Below the pieces are notes generated by a model. That model had not been told where the DNA came from. It saw nothing but the letters and a program-made list of their open reading frames with translations, and ran no database searches. Below are positions 15,080-21,870 of a stretch of 21,870 nucleotides of DNA, in pieces. The stretch comes from CAVSIS01 sp963814875 (lineage in GTDB: Bacteria; Acidobacteriota; Thermoanaerobaculia; Thermoanaerobaculales; Sulfomarinibacteraceae). Numbering within the stretch: position 1 is the stretch's first letter; each line of letters begins with the position of its first letter. The stretch lies in NCBI GenBank assembly GCA_963814875.1, contig CAWFFJ010000003.1:1-21870 (forward strand). Direction: 5' to 3'. A program made the position numbers and the translations under genes.

Positions 15080-15107
15080 GCGGCCTCCGGCGTTCGCCGG
15101 AGGCCGC
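15080..15107 (-). terminator. 13-bp hairpin downstream of the tricorn-type gene
   Basis: GCGGCCTCCGGCG (15080-15092) is perfectly inverted at 15095-15107 with two central bases. It lies 27 bases beyond the tricorn-type stop at 15134. No T-tract follows on the minus strand, so termination is inferred from position and stem strength. Confidence 0.6.
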
Positions 15108-15133
15108 TGGTCGTTCGCAAGGAGTTGAATGGG

Positions 15134-16750
15134 TTACTTCTTCTTCACCGGGTCCGGCGGTCGCTTCGGGAGGTGCCGAGGCTCGGCCGCCATCGCCTTG
15201 AGCACCTCGGCCACCGCTCGCTCGAGCTGCGGGTCGTGACCGGCGATCACCGAGGCCGGATCGTTGGTGACGTCGATGTCGGGATCGACCCCATGGCCCT
15301 CGATGATGTAAGAGCCGTCGACGTCGTTGGTCGCCTGCATCGGAACGAAGACCTGACCGCCGTCGATCAGCGGGCCTCGCCCGGAGATGCCGACGACGCC
15401 GCCCCACGTCCGCTTGCCGATCAGCGGTCCGAGCCCGGCCTTCTTGAACCGTGCCGGGAAGATGTCACCGTCGGACGCCGAGGTCTCGTTGATCAGGCAC
15501 GCCATGTGGCCGTAGAACACGGTGTAGGGATAGGTCCTGGGATGGTCTGAGCCGTTCCCGAAGCGGGTCCCGAGAAGCTTGCTGTCGAGACGCTCGATGA
15601 TCCACTGCGAGACATTGCCGCCGCCGTTGGACCGTACGTCGACGATCAGGCCTTCCTTTCGGATCTGGGGGTAGTACCACTTGATGAACTCGGCGATCCC
15701 GTCCCCACCCATGTCCGGGATGTGGAGATAGCCGACCCGTCCGTCGGTCATTTCGGCCACCTTCGCGCGGTTGCCGGCGACCCACGCACGGTAGAGCAGG
15801 TCAGACTCGGAGGCGATCGGCGTGTAGGTCACCTTGCGGGCGCCGTCGAAGCTCGCGGTGCGGTTGACGGTGAGGGTGACGGGGTCGGTCTTGTCGCGCA
15901 GCAGCCGGTAGGGGTTGTCGGTGCCCTTGAGCTCCACGCCGTCGATCGCGAGCACGTAGTCGCCTTCGCCCACATCGACGCCGAGCGCGTCGAGCGGCGC
16001 ACGGTACTTCGCCTCCTCGGCGTCACCGTGCAGGATGCGCGCGATCCGGTACCTTCCGGCGGCCGGGTCGAGCGCGAAGCGGGCGCCGGGCAGGCCGAAT
16101 GTCGGCCGGTCGGGGATGTCGAAGTCGCCGCCCTGGATGTAGGCGTGGCCGACGCTGAGCTCGGCGATCATCTCGCCGATCACGTAGTTGAGGTCCGAGC
16201 GGTGGGCGACGTAGGGTACCAGCGCACGGTAACGGGCGCCGATCGCCTTCCAGTCGTAGCCGTGCATGTTGGGAACGTAGAAGAAGTCGCGGTAGCGCCG
16301 CCAGACCTCGTCGAAGACCTCGGCCCACTCGTCCTTGGGCACGCGGTTGACATACATGTCCTTGGTCGACACGACCTTCGCGTCCTTCGCCTTGGGCTTG
16401 GCGTCGAGCAGCTTGTAGGCCTTGCCCTGCTCGACCAGGACCTTCGAGCCGTCGGCCGACAACGCGGCGCCCTCGATGTCGTCGGCGAGGGTCGATGCCT
16501 CGCGCTCGGCGATGTCGAAGATCACCAGGCGGGTCGGTTCGTAGCTGTCGCGGCCGTAAAAGGGTGCGCCCGCCACGGCGTAGAGCAGGTGGCCCTTGGT
16601 CGCATCGAGAGCAACGATGTTGTCCGCGTCCACCGGCACCGCGACCACGCGGTCGGCGAGGCCGTCGAAGTCGATCTTCACCGGGGTGAGCTCGGGCTTG
16701 GTCTCGGACTCACCCTTCTTCGCCTTCGCGCTTCGCGGCCTTGTCCGCAA
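15134..16750 (-). CDS. Tricorn-type protease, C-terminal part (PDZ and S41 protease; frameshifted)
   Basis: C-terminal half of one tricorn-protease homologue, whose N-terminal half lies at 16710-18449 in another frame. Domains in order: end of the second propeller region, a C1-type helical domain (WAEVFDEVWRRYRDFFY, LSVGHAYIQGGD with the likely catalytic His), a PDZ domain (VGEGDYVLAIDGVELKG), and the S41 core (VGYLHIPDMGG, IVDVRSNGGGN). The nucleophile is Ser in NETSASDGD (the Ser before DGD, by alignment with Tsp/tricorn) and the late Glu is in IIEGHGVDPDID. All catalytic elements are present. The frame has no proper start: its first residues are linker read in the wrong phase. Removing one base near 16730 joins the halves into about 1104 aa, the normal family size. 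Confidence 0.88.
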   Translation of the reverse strand: MRTRPRSAKAKKGESETKPELTPVKIDFDGLADRVVAVPVDADNIVALDATKGHLLYAVAGAPFYGRDSYEPTRLVIFDIAEREASTLADDIEGAALSADGSKVLVEQGKAYKLLDAKPKAKDAKVVSTKDMYVNRVPKDEWAEVFDEVWRRYRDFFYVPNMHGYDWKAIGARYRALVPYVAHRSDLNYVIGEMIAELSVGHAYIQGGDFDIPDRPTFGLPGARFALDPAAGRYRIARILHGDAEEAKYRAPLDALGVDVGEGDYVLAIDGVELKGTDNPYRLLRDKTDPVTLTVNRTASFDGARKVTYTPIASESDLLYRAWVAGNRAKVAEMTDGRVGYLHIPDMGGDGIAEFIKWYYPQIRKEGLIVDVRSNGGGNVSQWIIERLDSKLLGTRFGNGSDHPRTYPYTVFYGHMACLINETSASDGDIFPARFKKAGLGPLIGKRTWGGVVGISGRGPLIDGGQVFVPMQATNDVDGSYIIEGHGVDPDIDVTNDPASVIAGHDPQLERAVAEVLKAMAAEPRHLPKRPPDPVKKK

Positions 16751-18449
16751 CAGCGTCCTTCTTCGCCGACCCGGTGTCGACCGTGACCTCGTCGGAGCGC
16801 GGGCCGAACGGGTCCTTGACGTCCGTGGTCAGGGCGTAGCCGAAGATCCCGGTCATGCGGTTGCCGGCGTAGTTCCACTCCAGCGACGAGATCTGGGGCG
16901 CGTACTCGCGCTCCGACATCACCCACAGGAGGTGGCCCTCGGGGTCCCAGGCCGGTCCGTTGACGTTGAAGGTATCGTCGGTGACCCGGTGGAGGACGCC
17001 GTCGGCGACGCCCCATACGTACAGCGAGTTGAAGCCGTTCTCGTTCGCCAGCGAGAACGCGAGCCAGCGCCCGTCGGGTGACCAGGCGTAGTCGAAGACG
17101 CCGCCGTACTCGTCGTCGGCGACCTCGACCACCTTCTTGTCCGCCACCGTGACCACGTAGACCTTGCCGTCCTTGTCGGCGATCGCGAGGCGGGACCCGT
17201 CCGGCGACCACGCCGGCCACATCAGCATCGCGGCGAAGCCGTCGGTGAGCTGTTGGGCAGGCGTCGAGCCGTCCTGGGCGATCAGCCACAGCTGGTCCTC
17301 GCCGGTGGCATCGGACACGTAGGCGATCTTCGCGCCGTCGGGCGACCACCGCGCCCACTTGTCGTGGTAGCGCGAGCTGTCGGTCAGGTTGCGGGTCGGA
17401 CCGTGCTCGATCGGCACTGTGAACACGTCGCCGCGAGCCACGAAGAGCGCGCGTTCGCCCTTCGGGCTGAGCTCGAAGTCCTCGACGTTCTTCCACGCCG
17501 GGTAGCGCGACGGCCGCGTGTTGAGGCCGTCGTCCGGGACCTCGATCGAGAGCTTGGCGTCGGCGTTCGTCGCGACGTCGAAGACGTGGAGCTCGCCGTC
17601 CGACTCGTAGACGATACGGCTCTGGTTGTCCGACGACGGCCAGCGCACGTCCCAGGTCTGGGAGTGGGTGAGCTCGTTCACCGTCCCGGAGGTCACGTCG
17701 TAGGCGTACAGGTTGAGCGTGCCGTCACGGTCGGAGGCGAAGTAGATGGTGTCGCCGATCCACATCGGGTCGCGCTCGGTGCGCACCGAGGGCGCGATCT
17801 TCTCGACCGCATTGGTCGCGAGGTCGTAGATGTAGAGATCCTGGGCCCAGCCGCCCTCGTACCTTTTCCAGGTCCGGAAGTCCCGGAACAGCGGCGAGTA
17901 GACCATGCGCTTGCCGTCGGGCGAGAAGTCGCCGGCACCCGAGGACGGCATCGGCAGCTGCACCGGCAGGCCGCCGTCGACGCTGACCGTGTAGAGCGCG
18001 GTCTCGGTCCGGCCGACGTCCGCGTCGCGCAGCGAGCGGAACAGCACGGCCTTGCCGTCCGGCGTCCAGCCGTAGACCTGGTTGTCGTAGCCCCAGCGCG
18101 GCGGCAGCGGGCCGTGCGCCGGGTAGTAGGTGAGCTGGCGCGGGACGCCGCCCTCGGCCGGCACCACGTAGACCTGCTCGTCGCCGTCGTACTGACCGGT
18201 GAAGGCGATGAAACGACCGTCGGGCGAGTACTTCGGGAACAGCTCGAGGCCCGGGTGCGCGGTCAGCCGCGTCGCGGTCCCGCCGCTCGAAGATGCGGTC
18301 CAGATGTCGCCGCCGTAGCAGAAGGCCACGCGGTCCCCGGCGATGTCGGGGAAGCGCAGCAGCTTGGTCTGCGCCTCAACGCCGGCGGCGGCCGCCAGAG
18401 CGAGCACACAGACGAACCCTGTGATCAGCGATCGATGCAATGATGCCAT
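16710..18449 (-). CDS. Tricorn-type protease, N-terminal part (signal peptide and beta-propeller; frameshifted)
   Basis: 579-aa frame holding the N-terminal half of a tricorn-type protease. Residues 1-25 form a signal peptide (GFVCVLALAAAAGVEA, likely cut before QTK), so the protein is periplasmic or secreted, unlike the cytosolic archaeal tricorn. Next come many WD40/PD40-like propeller blades with recurring SPDG motifs (FPKYSPDGRFIAF, WARWSPDGAKIAY, WPAWSPDGSRLAI, YAWSPDGRWLAF). It ends early in an Ala/Lys/Glu linker where the other frame takes over. Start at 18449 has AAGGAGG four bases upstream; the longer frame adds 16 residues without support. The SD lies inside a 6-bp stem (18453-18467). 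Together with 15134-16729 this is one gene. Confidence 0.88.
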   Translation of the reverse strand: MASLHRSLITGFVCVLALAAAAGVEAQTKLLRFPDIAGDRVAFCYGGDIWTASSSGGTATRLTAHPGLELFPKYSPDGRFIAFTGQYDGDEQVYVVPAEGGVPRQLTYYPAHGPLPPRWGYDNQVYGWTPDGKAVLFRSLRDADVGRTETALYTVSVDGGLPVQLPMPSSGAGDFSPDGKRMVYSPLFRDFRTWKRYEGGWAQDLYIYDLATNAVEKIAPSVRTERDPMWIGDTIYFASDRDGTLNLYAYDVTSGTVNELTHSQTWDVRWPSSDNQSRIVYESDGELHVFDVATNADAKLSIEVPDDGLNTRPSRYPAWKNVEDFELSPKGERALFVARGDVFTVPIEHGPTRNLTDSSRYHDKWARWSPDGAKIAYVSDATGEDQLWLIAQDGSTPAQQLTDGFAAMLMWPAWSPDGSRLAIADKDGKVYVVTVADKKVVEVADDEYGGVFDYAWSPDGRWLAFSLANENGFNSLYVWGVADGVLHRVTDDTFNVNGPAWDPEGHLLWVMSEREYAPQISSLEWNYAGNRMTGIFGYALTTDVKDPFGPRSDEVTVDTGSAKKDAVADKAAKREGEEG

Positions 18450-18452
18450 GAT

Positions 18453-18467
18453 CCCTCCTTCGGAGGG
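18453..18467 (-). promoter_or_regulatory. Hairpin covering the tricorn-type gene's SD
   Basis: CCCTCC (18453-18458), TTC, GGAGGG (18462-18467). In the minus-strand mRNA the 3' arm contains the GGAGG SD, so the stem would hide the ribosome site four bases before the start codon. It could limit or regulate translation; it is short and may be chance in GC-rich DNA. Confidence 0.35.
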
Positions 18468-18497
18468 TCCTACGCCGGAGCGAGGGAGGTGTTGCAC

Positions 18498-18855
18498 TCA
18501 CGGGCACGGGTCGGCCCCCCTGCGCAGCATACGTTGCCGCACCGTGTCCGGCCACTCAGCCCGCACTCATCATCGGAGTTGCTCACGCCCGCCCATTCCC
18601 CCTTCAGCGACTCGCCTCCGGCGAGTTGCGTGGCGAGACCAGCGAGGTGCCGTGCGCAGTGGGGTTTTGGATCCGAGGAGCGTGAGGCGAACCCGCCGGG
18701 GGGTCGGAGGGTGGGCGCGGAGGGGGCGGCGGGTCTGTGAGGGGTGGCTGGGGGAAAACTTGACAGTACGTCGAGCACTCCGAGGTGAGAAAGCACCGCT
18801 GAGTGCGGTGCATCGCCGGCCGCAGCAGAAGTCTGGTGATCAGTGCGGGCTGACG
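18498..18855. other. Intergenic region with hairpins, no gene
   Basis: About 360 bases between the tricorn-type start and the small ORF at 18856. No ORF with an SD is convincing. It contains a 9-bp hairpin at 18608-18628 (CGACTCGCC, TCC, GGCGAGTTG, one G-T pair) and a consensus TTGACA at 18759-18764 that lacks a matching -10 box. A G-rich stretch lies at about 18690-18755. The base composition is G-skewed on the plus strand, unlike the coding neighbours. Confidence 0.4.
18793..18811 (-). terminator. Terminator-like hairpin after the 77-aa ORF
   Basis: GCACCGC (18793-18799), loop TGAGT, GCGGTGC (18805-18811). On the minus strand it is followed by TTTCTC. It lies 45 bases past the stop of the small ORF at 18856. 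Confidence 0.5.
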
Positions 18856-19089
18856 TTACTGCTCGACCGGATGCGCGATCCACGCCCGGGCGGAGCCGCG
18901 GTAGGCGACGATCTGCCAGGTCAGACCGCGGTGGCAGAAGCGCACGCCCAGACCGGGAATGGCCTGCCTCGCCAAAACCACGAGGCTGGCACCGTCGCCC
19001 GCGTCGGCGATCACCACTGCCGGCCGCCGCCCGACCCGGGACTCGACCGGCACCCTCGCCACCGCCTGATCCGCCTGTGCGCGCTTCAT
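18856..19089 (-). CDS. Small hypothetical protein (77 aa)
   Basis: 77-aa frame with ATG at 19089 preceded by GGGGAGAG with eight bases from GGAG to the ATG. The C-terminal half (VRFCHRGLTWQIVAYRGSARAWIAHPVEQ, shown here as motifs CHRGLTW and IVAYRG and AWIAHP) has the alternating hydrophobic pattern of a small beta-sheet protein. The N-terminal part is Ala/Val/Arg-rich. No family recognised. A terminator-like hairpin follows at 18793-18811, which supports a real gene. The longer frame to 19182 has no SD. It stands alone, divergent from the LRR gene at 19357. Confidence 0.5.
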   Translation of the reverse strand: MKRAQADQAVARVPVESRVGRRPAVVIADAGDGASLVVLARQAIPGLGVRFCHRGLTWQIVAYRGSARAWIAHPVEQ

Positions 19090-19334
19090 CGCCGACTCTC
19101 CCCGACGGATATCCCGTCTCGTCTCTGTCTGAGATGTACGAAAACCCGGGAAGGTTGGTTCGGGGGCACGCTGGGCGCCCAATCTGGGCTGCGCCCGCTC
19201 GGGCGCACTTCGTGCCAGTGAGGAAGGAAGTCAGCGGGGCACCGGCGGCCGGGGGCCCTCTATGGGGAACGCAAGCCTCACCGAGACCAAATTGATCACG
19301 ACGACTGAGCATGCCCTCACCCGTCGCTGTCGGG

Positions 19335-19352
19335 TACACTCCGGACAGGAGG
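19335..19352 (+). promoter_or_regulatory. Possible -10 box and SD of the LRR gene
   Basis: GGGTACACT (TACACT at 19335-19340) could be a -10 element and AGGAGG follows at 19347-19352, four bases before GTG at 19357. If both are used the leader is almost absent. No good -35 is visible. The rest of 19090-19334 shows no gene or strong repeat on either strand. Confidence 0.35.
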
Positions 19353-19356
19353 CTTC

Positions 19357-19840
19357 GTGGATTTCAGCCCTGCCAGCGTGCAGCGACGATCGTCGCCGAC
19401 CTCGGCGTGGCGTTGCCACGTCCGTCAGCCCGCGCCACGACTGGCGAAGAACGGCGTGACGACCGGGCGTGAGCCGACGGCCGGCTCAGGCCGCGGGTCG
19501 GCGATGGCGCGCGGACGATCGCTCTGGAAACGGGCTGTGCTCGTCTGGTCAGCCTCGAGCGTGCTGGCCGCAGCGGCGCTCGCGGCAGGCGGCGATGTCG
19601 GTGCGAGCCGGACCCGCGACGGCCTCTCGCCCGAAGAGCACGCGGCTCTGCAGCCGTCGGTCGCAACCCACGCGAACACCGTCCCAGCCGCCGAGCGCCA
19701 GGCACTCGTCGACCTCTACATCGAAACCCTGGGCGGTCGCTGGGAGAGGAACACCTACTGGCTCCAGTCGGCCGGCACCGAGTGCACCTGGTACGGGGTG
19801 ACGTGCGATCCAGGGGAGACGACCGTTGTGCGGCTTGAGT
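19357..19840 (+). CDS. LRR surface protein, N-terminal part (signal peptide and LRR cap; frameshifted)
   Basis: N-terminal piece of the LRR protein continued at 19826-21694. The GTG at 19357 has a perfect AGGAGG four bases upstream, but the signal peptide (MARGRSLWKRAVLVW, then SSVLAAAALAAGG) begins 49 codons later at ATG 19504, which lacks an SD. So either the protein has a basic N-extension or translation starts at 19504. After the signal comes an LRR N-cap like those of plant-type LRR proteins: ERQALVDLYIETLGG, RWERNTYWL, TECTWYGVTC. The frame stays open to 20775, but beyond about 19837 it is Pro/Arg-rich wrong-phase LRR sequence. Deleting one G at about 19837 gives VVRLSLDENNLVG and restores the LRR pattern. 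Confidence 0.72.
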
Positions 19841-21694
19841 CTCGACGAGAACAACCTCGTGGGGCCCCTCCCGGCATCGCTCGGAGACCTCGCCAACCTG
19901 CAGGCCCTCCGGCTCGACTCCAATCAGCTCACAGGCCCGATCCCGGGCGAACTCGGCAACCTGGCCACCTTGCAGGAGCTCTCGCTGTCCCACAACCATC
20001 TGACGGGGCCGATTCCGGCCCAGCTGGGCCATCTCATCCAGCTGCAGAGTCTCGACCTCCACATCAACCAACTCACGGGCCCGATCCCGGCCGAGATCGG
20101 AAACCTCACCGATCTGAACGCCCTCAATCTGGGCTTCAACCCGCTCACGGGCCGGATACCGCCCGAGCTGGGGAACCTCTCGCGCCTGCGGGAGCTCGAC
20201 CTGTGGGTCGACCAGCTCACCGGGCCGATTCCCGTCGAGCTCGCCAAGCTCAGCCACCTGGAGGTGCTCGGTGTGGTCGGGAACGAGCTCACCGGCCCGA
20301 TCCCCCCCGAACTCGGGGAGCTCTTCCGGCTGCGGGACTTCGAGCTGTACGACAACCAGCTCACCGGGCCGATCCCCCCCGGGCTTGGCAACCTCTTCAA
20401 CCTCGAGACTCTCGTCCTGTCGTACAACCGGCTCACCGGAGGCATTCCTCCCGAGCTGAGGGAGCTTGCCAGCCTGAAGAGGCTGGATCTTTCCCGCAAT
20501 CTGCTCAGCGGGTGGATCCCTACCGATCTCGGCAGCCTGTCCAGCCTCGGCACGCTGTCCCTGTCATACAACGACCTGGTCGGGTCGATTCCACCCGAGC
20601 TGAAGGGGATGTCCAACGTCTCCGGGCTCGACCTTTCCCACAACCATCTCACGGGCTCGATCCCGCTCGAGCTCGGCAACCTCCCGAGTCTGCGCACCCT
20701 CCGGCTGGGTTGGAACCAGCTCTCTGGCTCGATTCCGCGGGGAATCGGAGCCTTCCCCGCGCTGTGGGAGCTTGACCTGAGTGGCAACCGCCTCGATGGT
20801 CCGCTCCCTCCCGAGCTCGGGGACCTCACTGAGCTGCGGCAGCTCTGGGTGAGCTCCAACCGGCTCACGGGTCGGATTCCCGACAGCATCACCCAGCTGA
20901 TCCACCTCTACAGCGGCGGGGCGGATCTCCGTTGGAACGGCCTCGACACCCCCGATCTCGCCGTCGTGAGGTTCCTGAACCGAAAGCAGGTCGATGGCAA
21001 CTGGCAGAGCACCCAGACCGTGCCAGTCGACAATCTCGCCGTCACGGGCACGACACTCTTTTCGGTGACGCTGGCGTGGACGCCGATCGTCTACCAGGAC
21101 TGCAGCGGCGGATACGAAATCCTCTCCGGCCCTTCCGGTGGCCCCTACACCTCGACCGGCGTCACGAACGACAAGTCCGCCGACGGCTTCACGGTCACGG
21201 GGCTCGATCCCGGGACGACCACCTGCTTCGTGGTGAGGAGCTTCACGTTGCCCCATGCCGACAACCCGAACACCGTGGTCAGCGACCCTTCGGCCGAGGC
21301 GTGCACGACCACGCCCGGTGTTCTGGAGATCCTCACGCACTCGCCGCTCCACCACGGGGTGGTCGGTGAGACGTACAGCCTGACCCTGAGCGCCACCTGC
21401 ACGTTCGCACCGTGCAGCGACTGGCTGGTCGTCTCGGGCTCGCTGCCGCCGGGGCTCCACCTCGACCCCGTGTCCGGTGGGCTGAGCGGCACCCCGACCA
21501 CCGCGGGGAGCTTCTCCTTCGTCGTCCAGGTCAGCGACGCCGTTGGCGCGAGCACAACCAAGGCGTTCCTCCAGCCGGTCTATCCTGAAGGGCTCTCCGC
21601 AGTCCCCACGCTCAGCGGCGGCGGGCTCGTGCTGCTGGTCTTGCTTCTGGCCGCGGCCGGAGTGATCGCCCTGCGGCGCCAAGCACGCAGGTAG
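19826..21694 (+). CDS. Exported plant-type LRR protein with Fn3-like, putative-Ig and IPTL-CTERM-like tail
   Basis: Main part of an exported repeat protein, probably surface-located. Domains in order: 14 tandem 24-residue LRRs (19880-20887) of the form LGNLxxLxxLxLxxNxLTGPIPxE; a partial fifteenth (ITQLIHLY); a Fn3-like domain (DNLAVTGTTLFSVTLAWTP to TTCFVVRSFT); a putative-Ig/He_PIG-like domain (GSLPPGLHLDPVSGGLSGTP, FVVQVSDAVG); and a C-terminal tail VPTLSGGGLVLLVLLL followed by AAAGVIALRRQARR, which fits the IPTL-CTERM class of exosortase-like sorting signals (short motif, one helix, basic end). The frame has no proper start; it continues 19357-19840 after a one-base frameshift at about 19837. 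Its ligand is unknown; LRRs of this kind usually bind proteins or glycans. Confidence 0.9.
   Translation: MCGLSLDENNLVGPLPASLGDLANLQALRLDSNQLTGPIPGELGNLATLQELSLSHNHLTGPIPAQLGHLIQLQSLDLHINQLTGPIPAEIGNLTDLNALNLGFNPLTGRIPPELGNLSRLRELDLWVDQLTGPIPVELAKLSHLEVLGVVGNELTGPIPPELGELFRLRDFELYDNQLTGPIPPGLGNLFNLETLVLSYNRLTGGIPPELRELASLKRLDLSRNLLSGWIPTDLGSLSSLGTLSLSYNDLVGSIPPELKGMSNVSGLDLSHNHLTGSIPLELGNLPSLRTLRLGWNQLSGSIPRGIGAFPALWELDLSGNRLDGPLPPELGDLTELRQLWVSSNRLTGRIPDSITQLIHLYSGGADLRWNGLDTPDLAVVRFLNRKQVDGNWQSTQTVPVDNLAVTGTTLFSVTLAWTPIVYQDCSGGYEILSGPSGGPYTSTGVTNDKSADGFTVTGLDPGTTTCFVVRSFTLPHADNPNTVVSDPSAEACTTTPGVLEILTHSPLHHGVVGETYSLTLSATCTFAPCSDWLVVSGSLPPGLHLDPVSGGLSGTPTTAGSFSFVVQVSDAVGASTTKAFLQPVYPEGLSAVPTLSGGGLVLLVLLLAAAGVIALRRQARR
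19880..20887 (+). repeat. 14 x 72-bp tandem LRR-coding repeat
   Basis: Fourteen units of exactly 72 bp (24 codons) without any indel, each coding an LTGPIP-type LRR. DNA identity between units is moderate, so this is an old, diverged array kept in phase by selection on the protein. The phase breaks only upstream, at about 19837. Confidence 0.9.
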
Positions 21695-21702
21695 GAAGCT
21701 CA

Positions 21703-21837
21703 GCGCACCGGGAGGGACTCGCTCGCGGGTGGGGGGAGTGGGAGCGCGAGGCGCTTCCCTGCGGCCTTTCGCAGGAAAGGCATGGTGCACCGGAAGGGAC
21801 TCGCTCGCGGGTGGGGAAGGGTGGGCGGGAGCGCGAG
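21703..21837. repeat. Two direct repeats, 82-bp period, after the LRR gene
   Basis: The 20-mer GGGACTCGCTCGCGGGTGGG occurs at 21714-21733 and 21796-21815. Similarity extends outward from GCACCGG (21705, 21787) to GGGAGCGCGAG (ending 21750 and 21837). Each copy can form an imperfect stem (ACTCGCTC with GAGCGCGAG). More copies may lie beyond the right edge, as the window ends just after. Confidence 0.7.
21758..21780 (+). terminator. Overlapping alternative hairpins between the direct repeats
   Basis: CCTGCG (21758-21763) can pair with CGCAGG (21770-21775). Instead CCTTTC (21765-21770) can pair with GAAAGG (21775-21780) around GCAG. The two exclude each other. Placed 64 bases after the LRR stop (21694), they may form the transcript end, but no T-tract follows. 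Confidence 0.35.
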
Positions 21838-21870
21838 TTCCAACCGACGCTCGACCGCCAGGGAGAGATG

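Larger units (their letters stand above)
14800..15133. other. Intergenic region between convergent transcripts
   Basis: 334 bases without a supportable gene. It contains a T-rich terminator at 15017-15043 (plus) and a 13-bp palindromic hairpin at 15080-15107. The stretch 14800-15016 has no clear ORF with an SD on either strand and no strong long stem. It could be a 3' UTR of the cysC operon. Confidence 0.5.

Noticed and set aside
18759..18764. Perfect TTGACA as a promoter -35 box
   Set aside because: No acceptable -10 box 16-18 bases downstream on the plus strand (AGGTGA only).
19880..20887. 72-bp tandem array considered as CRISPR or minisatellite
   Set aside because: Units are directly adjacent without spacers and encode canonical 24-residue LRRs in one open frame.
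20564..21790. 408-codon minus-strand frame opposite the LRR gene
   Set aside because: Mirrors the in-phase LRR repeats, so its own repeats are a by-product; no SD or known fold.

Overview
The window is very GC-rich, and nearly every gene has a Shine-Dalgarno (SD) sequence of the GGAGG type. The proteins point to a Gram-negative (diderm) bacterium: a tripartite RND export system, a secreted tricorn-type protease, and an exported leucine-rich-repeat (LRR) protein ending in an IPTL-CTERM-like sorting tail. This mix would suit Acidobacteriota (for example Thermoanaerobaculia) or a similar soil or sediment phylum. That placement is a guess from protein families. No rRNA, tRNA, CRISPR array, transposase or phage gene was seen, so this reads as chromosomal sequence.

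Layout. (1) 1-256: the 3' end of a rightward gene, then a structured non-coding element with 11-bp inverted ends, which lies between convergent genes. (2) 257-9418, minus strand: a probable co-directional cluster, in transcription order a membrane fusion protein, two different RND permeases, a pseudo-receiver/PilZ protein and a RimK-like ATP-grasp ligase. No outer-membrane channel gene is present. (3) 9549-12328, minus strand: a MocR/GntR regulator followed after 29 bp by a PLP aminotransferase similar to the regulator's own C-terminal domain. The pair ends in a strong hairpin terminator. The regulator's promoter carries two near-identical palindromic sites and a third partial copy. (4) 12329-13966: a stand-alone Lon N-terminal (substrate-binding) domain protein on the minus strand, with large inverted repeats on both sides that share a 12-mer. 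(5) 13967-14799, plus strand: an orphan APS kinase (cysC), overlapping by 4 bp a 62-aa two-helix membrane protein. (6) 15134-18449, minus strand: a secreted tricorn-type protease (beta-propeller, PDZ, S41), split by a one-base frameshift. (7) 18498-19356: mostly non-coding, with one small minus-strand ORF that has a good SD. (8) 19357-21694, plus strand: an exported protein with 14 perfect 24-residue plant-type LRRs, a Fn3-like domain, a putative-Ig domain and the sorting tail, also split by a one-base frameshift. (9) 21695-21870: direct repeats.

How the genes may work together. The fusion protein and two permeases are probably one envelope efflux machine with a heteromeric pump, using a TolC-like channel encoded elsewhere. 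The regulator probably controls itself and the adjacent aminotransferase in response to an amino acid or PLP-type ligand. The tricorn and LRR proteins are secreted or surface products. No obvious new defence or mobile system was found. The most unusual signals are the MocR operator array, the structured elements around the Lon-domain gene, and the two single-base frameshifts in long repetitive secreted-protein genes.
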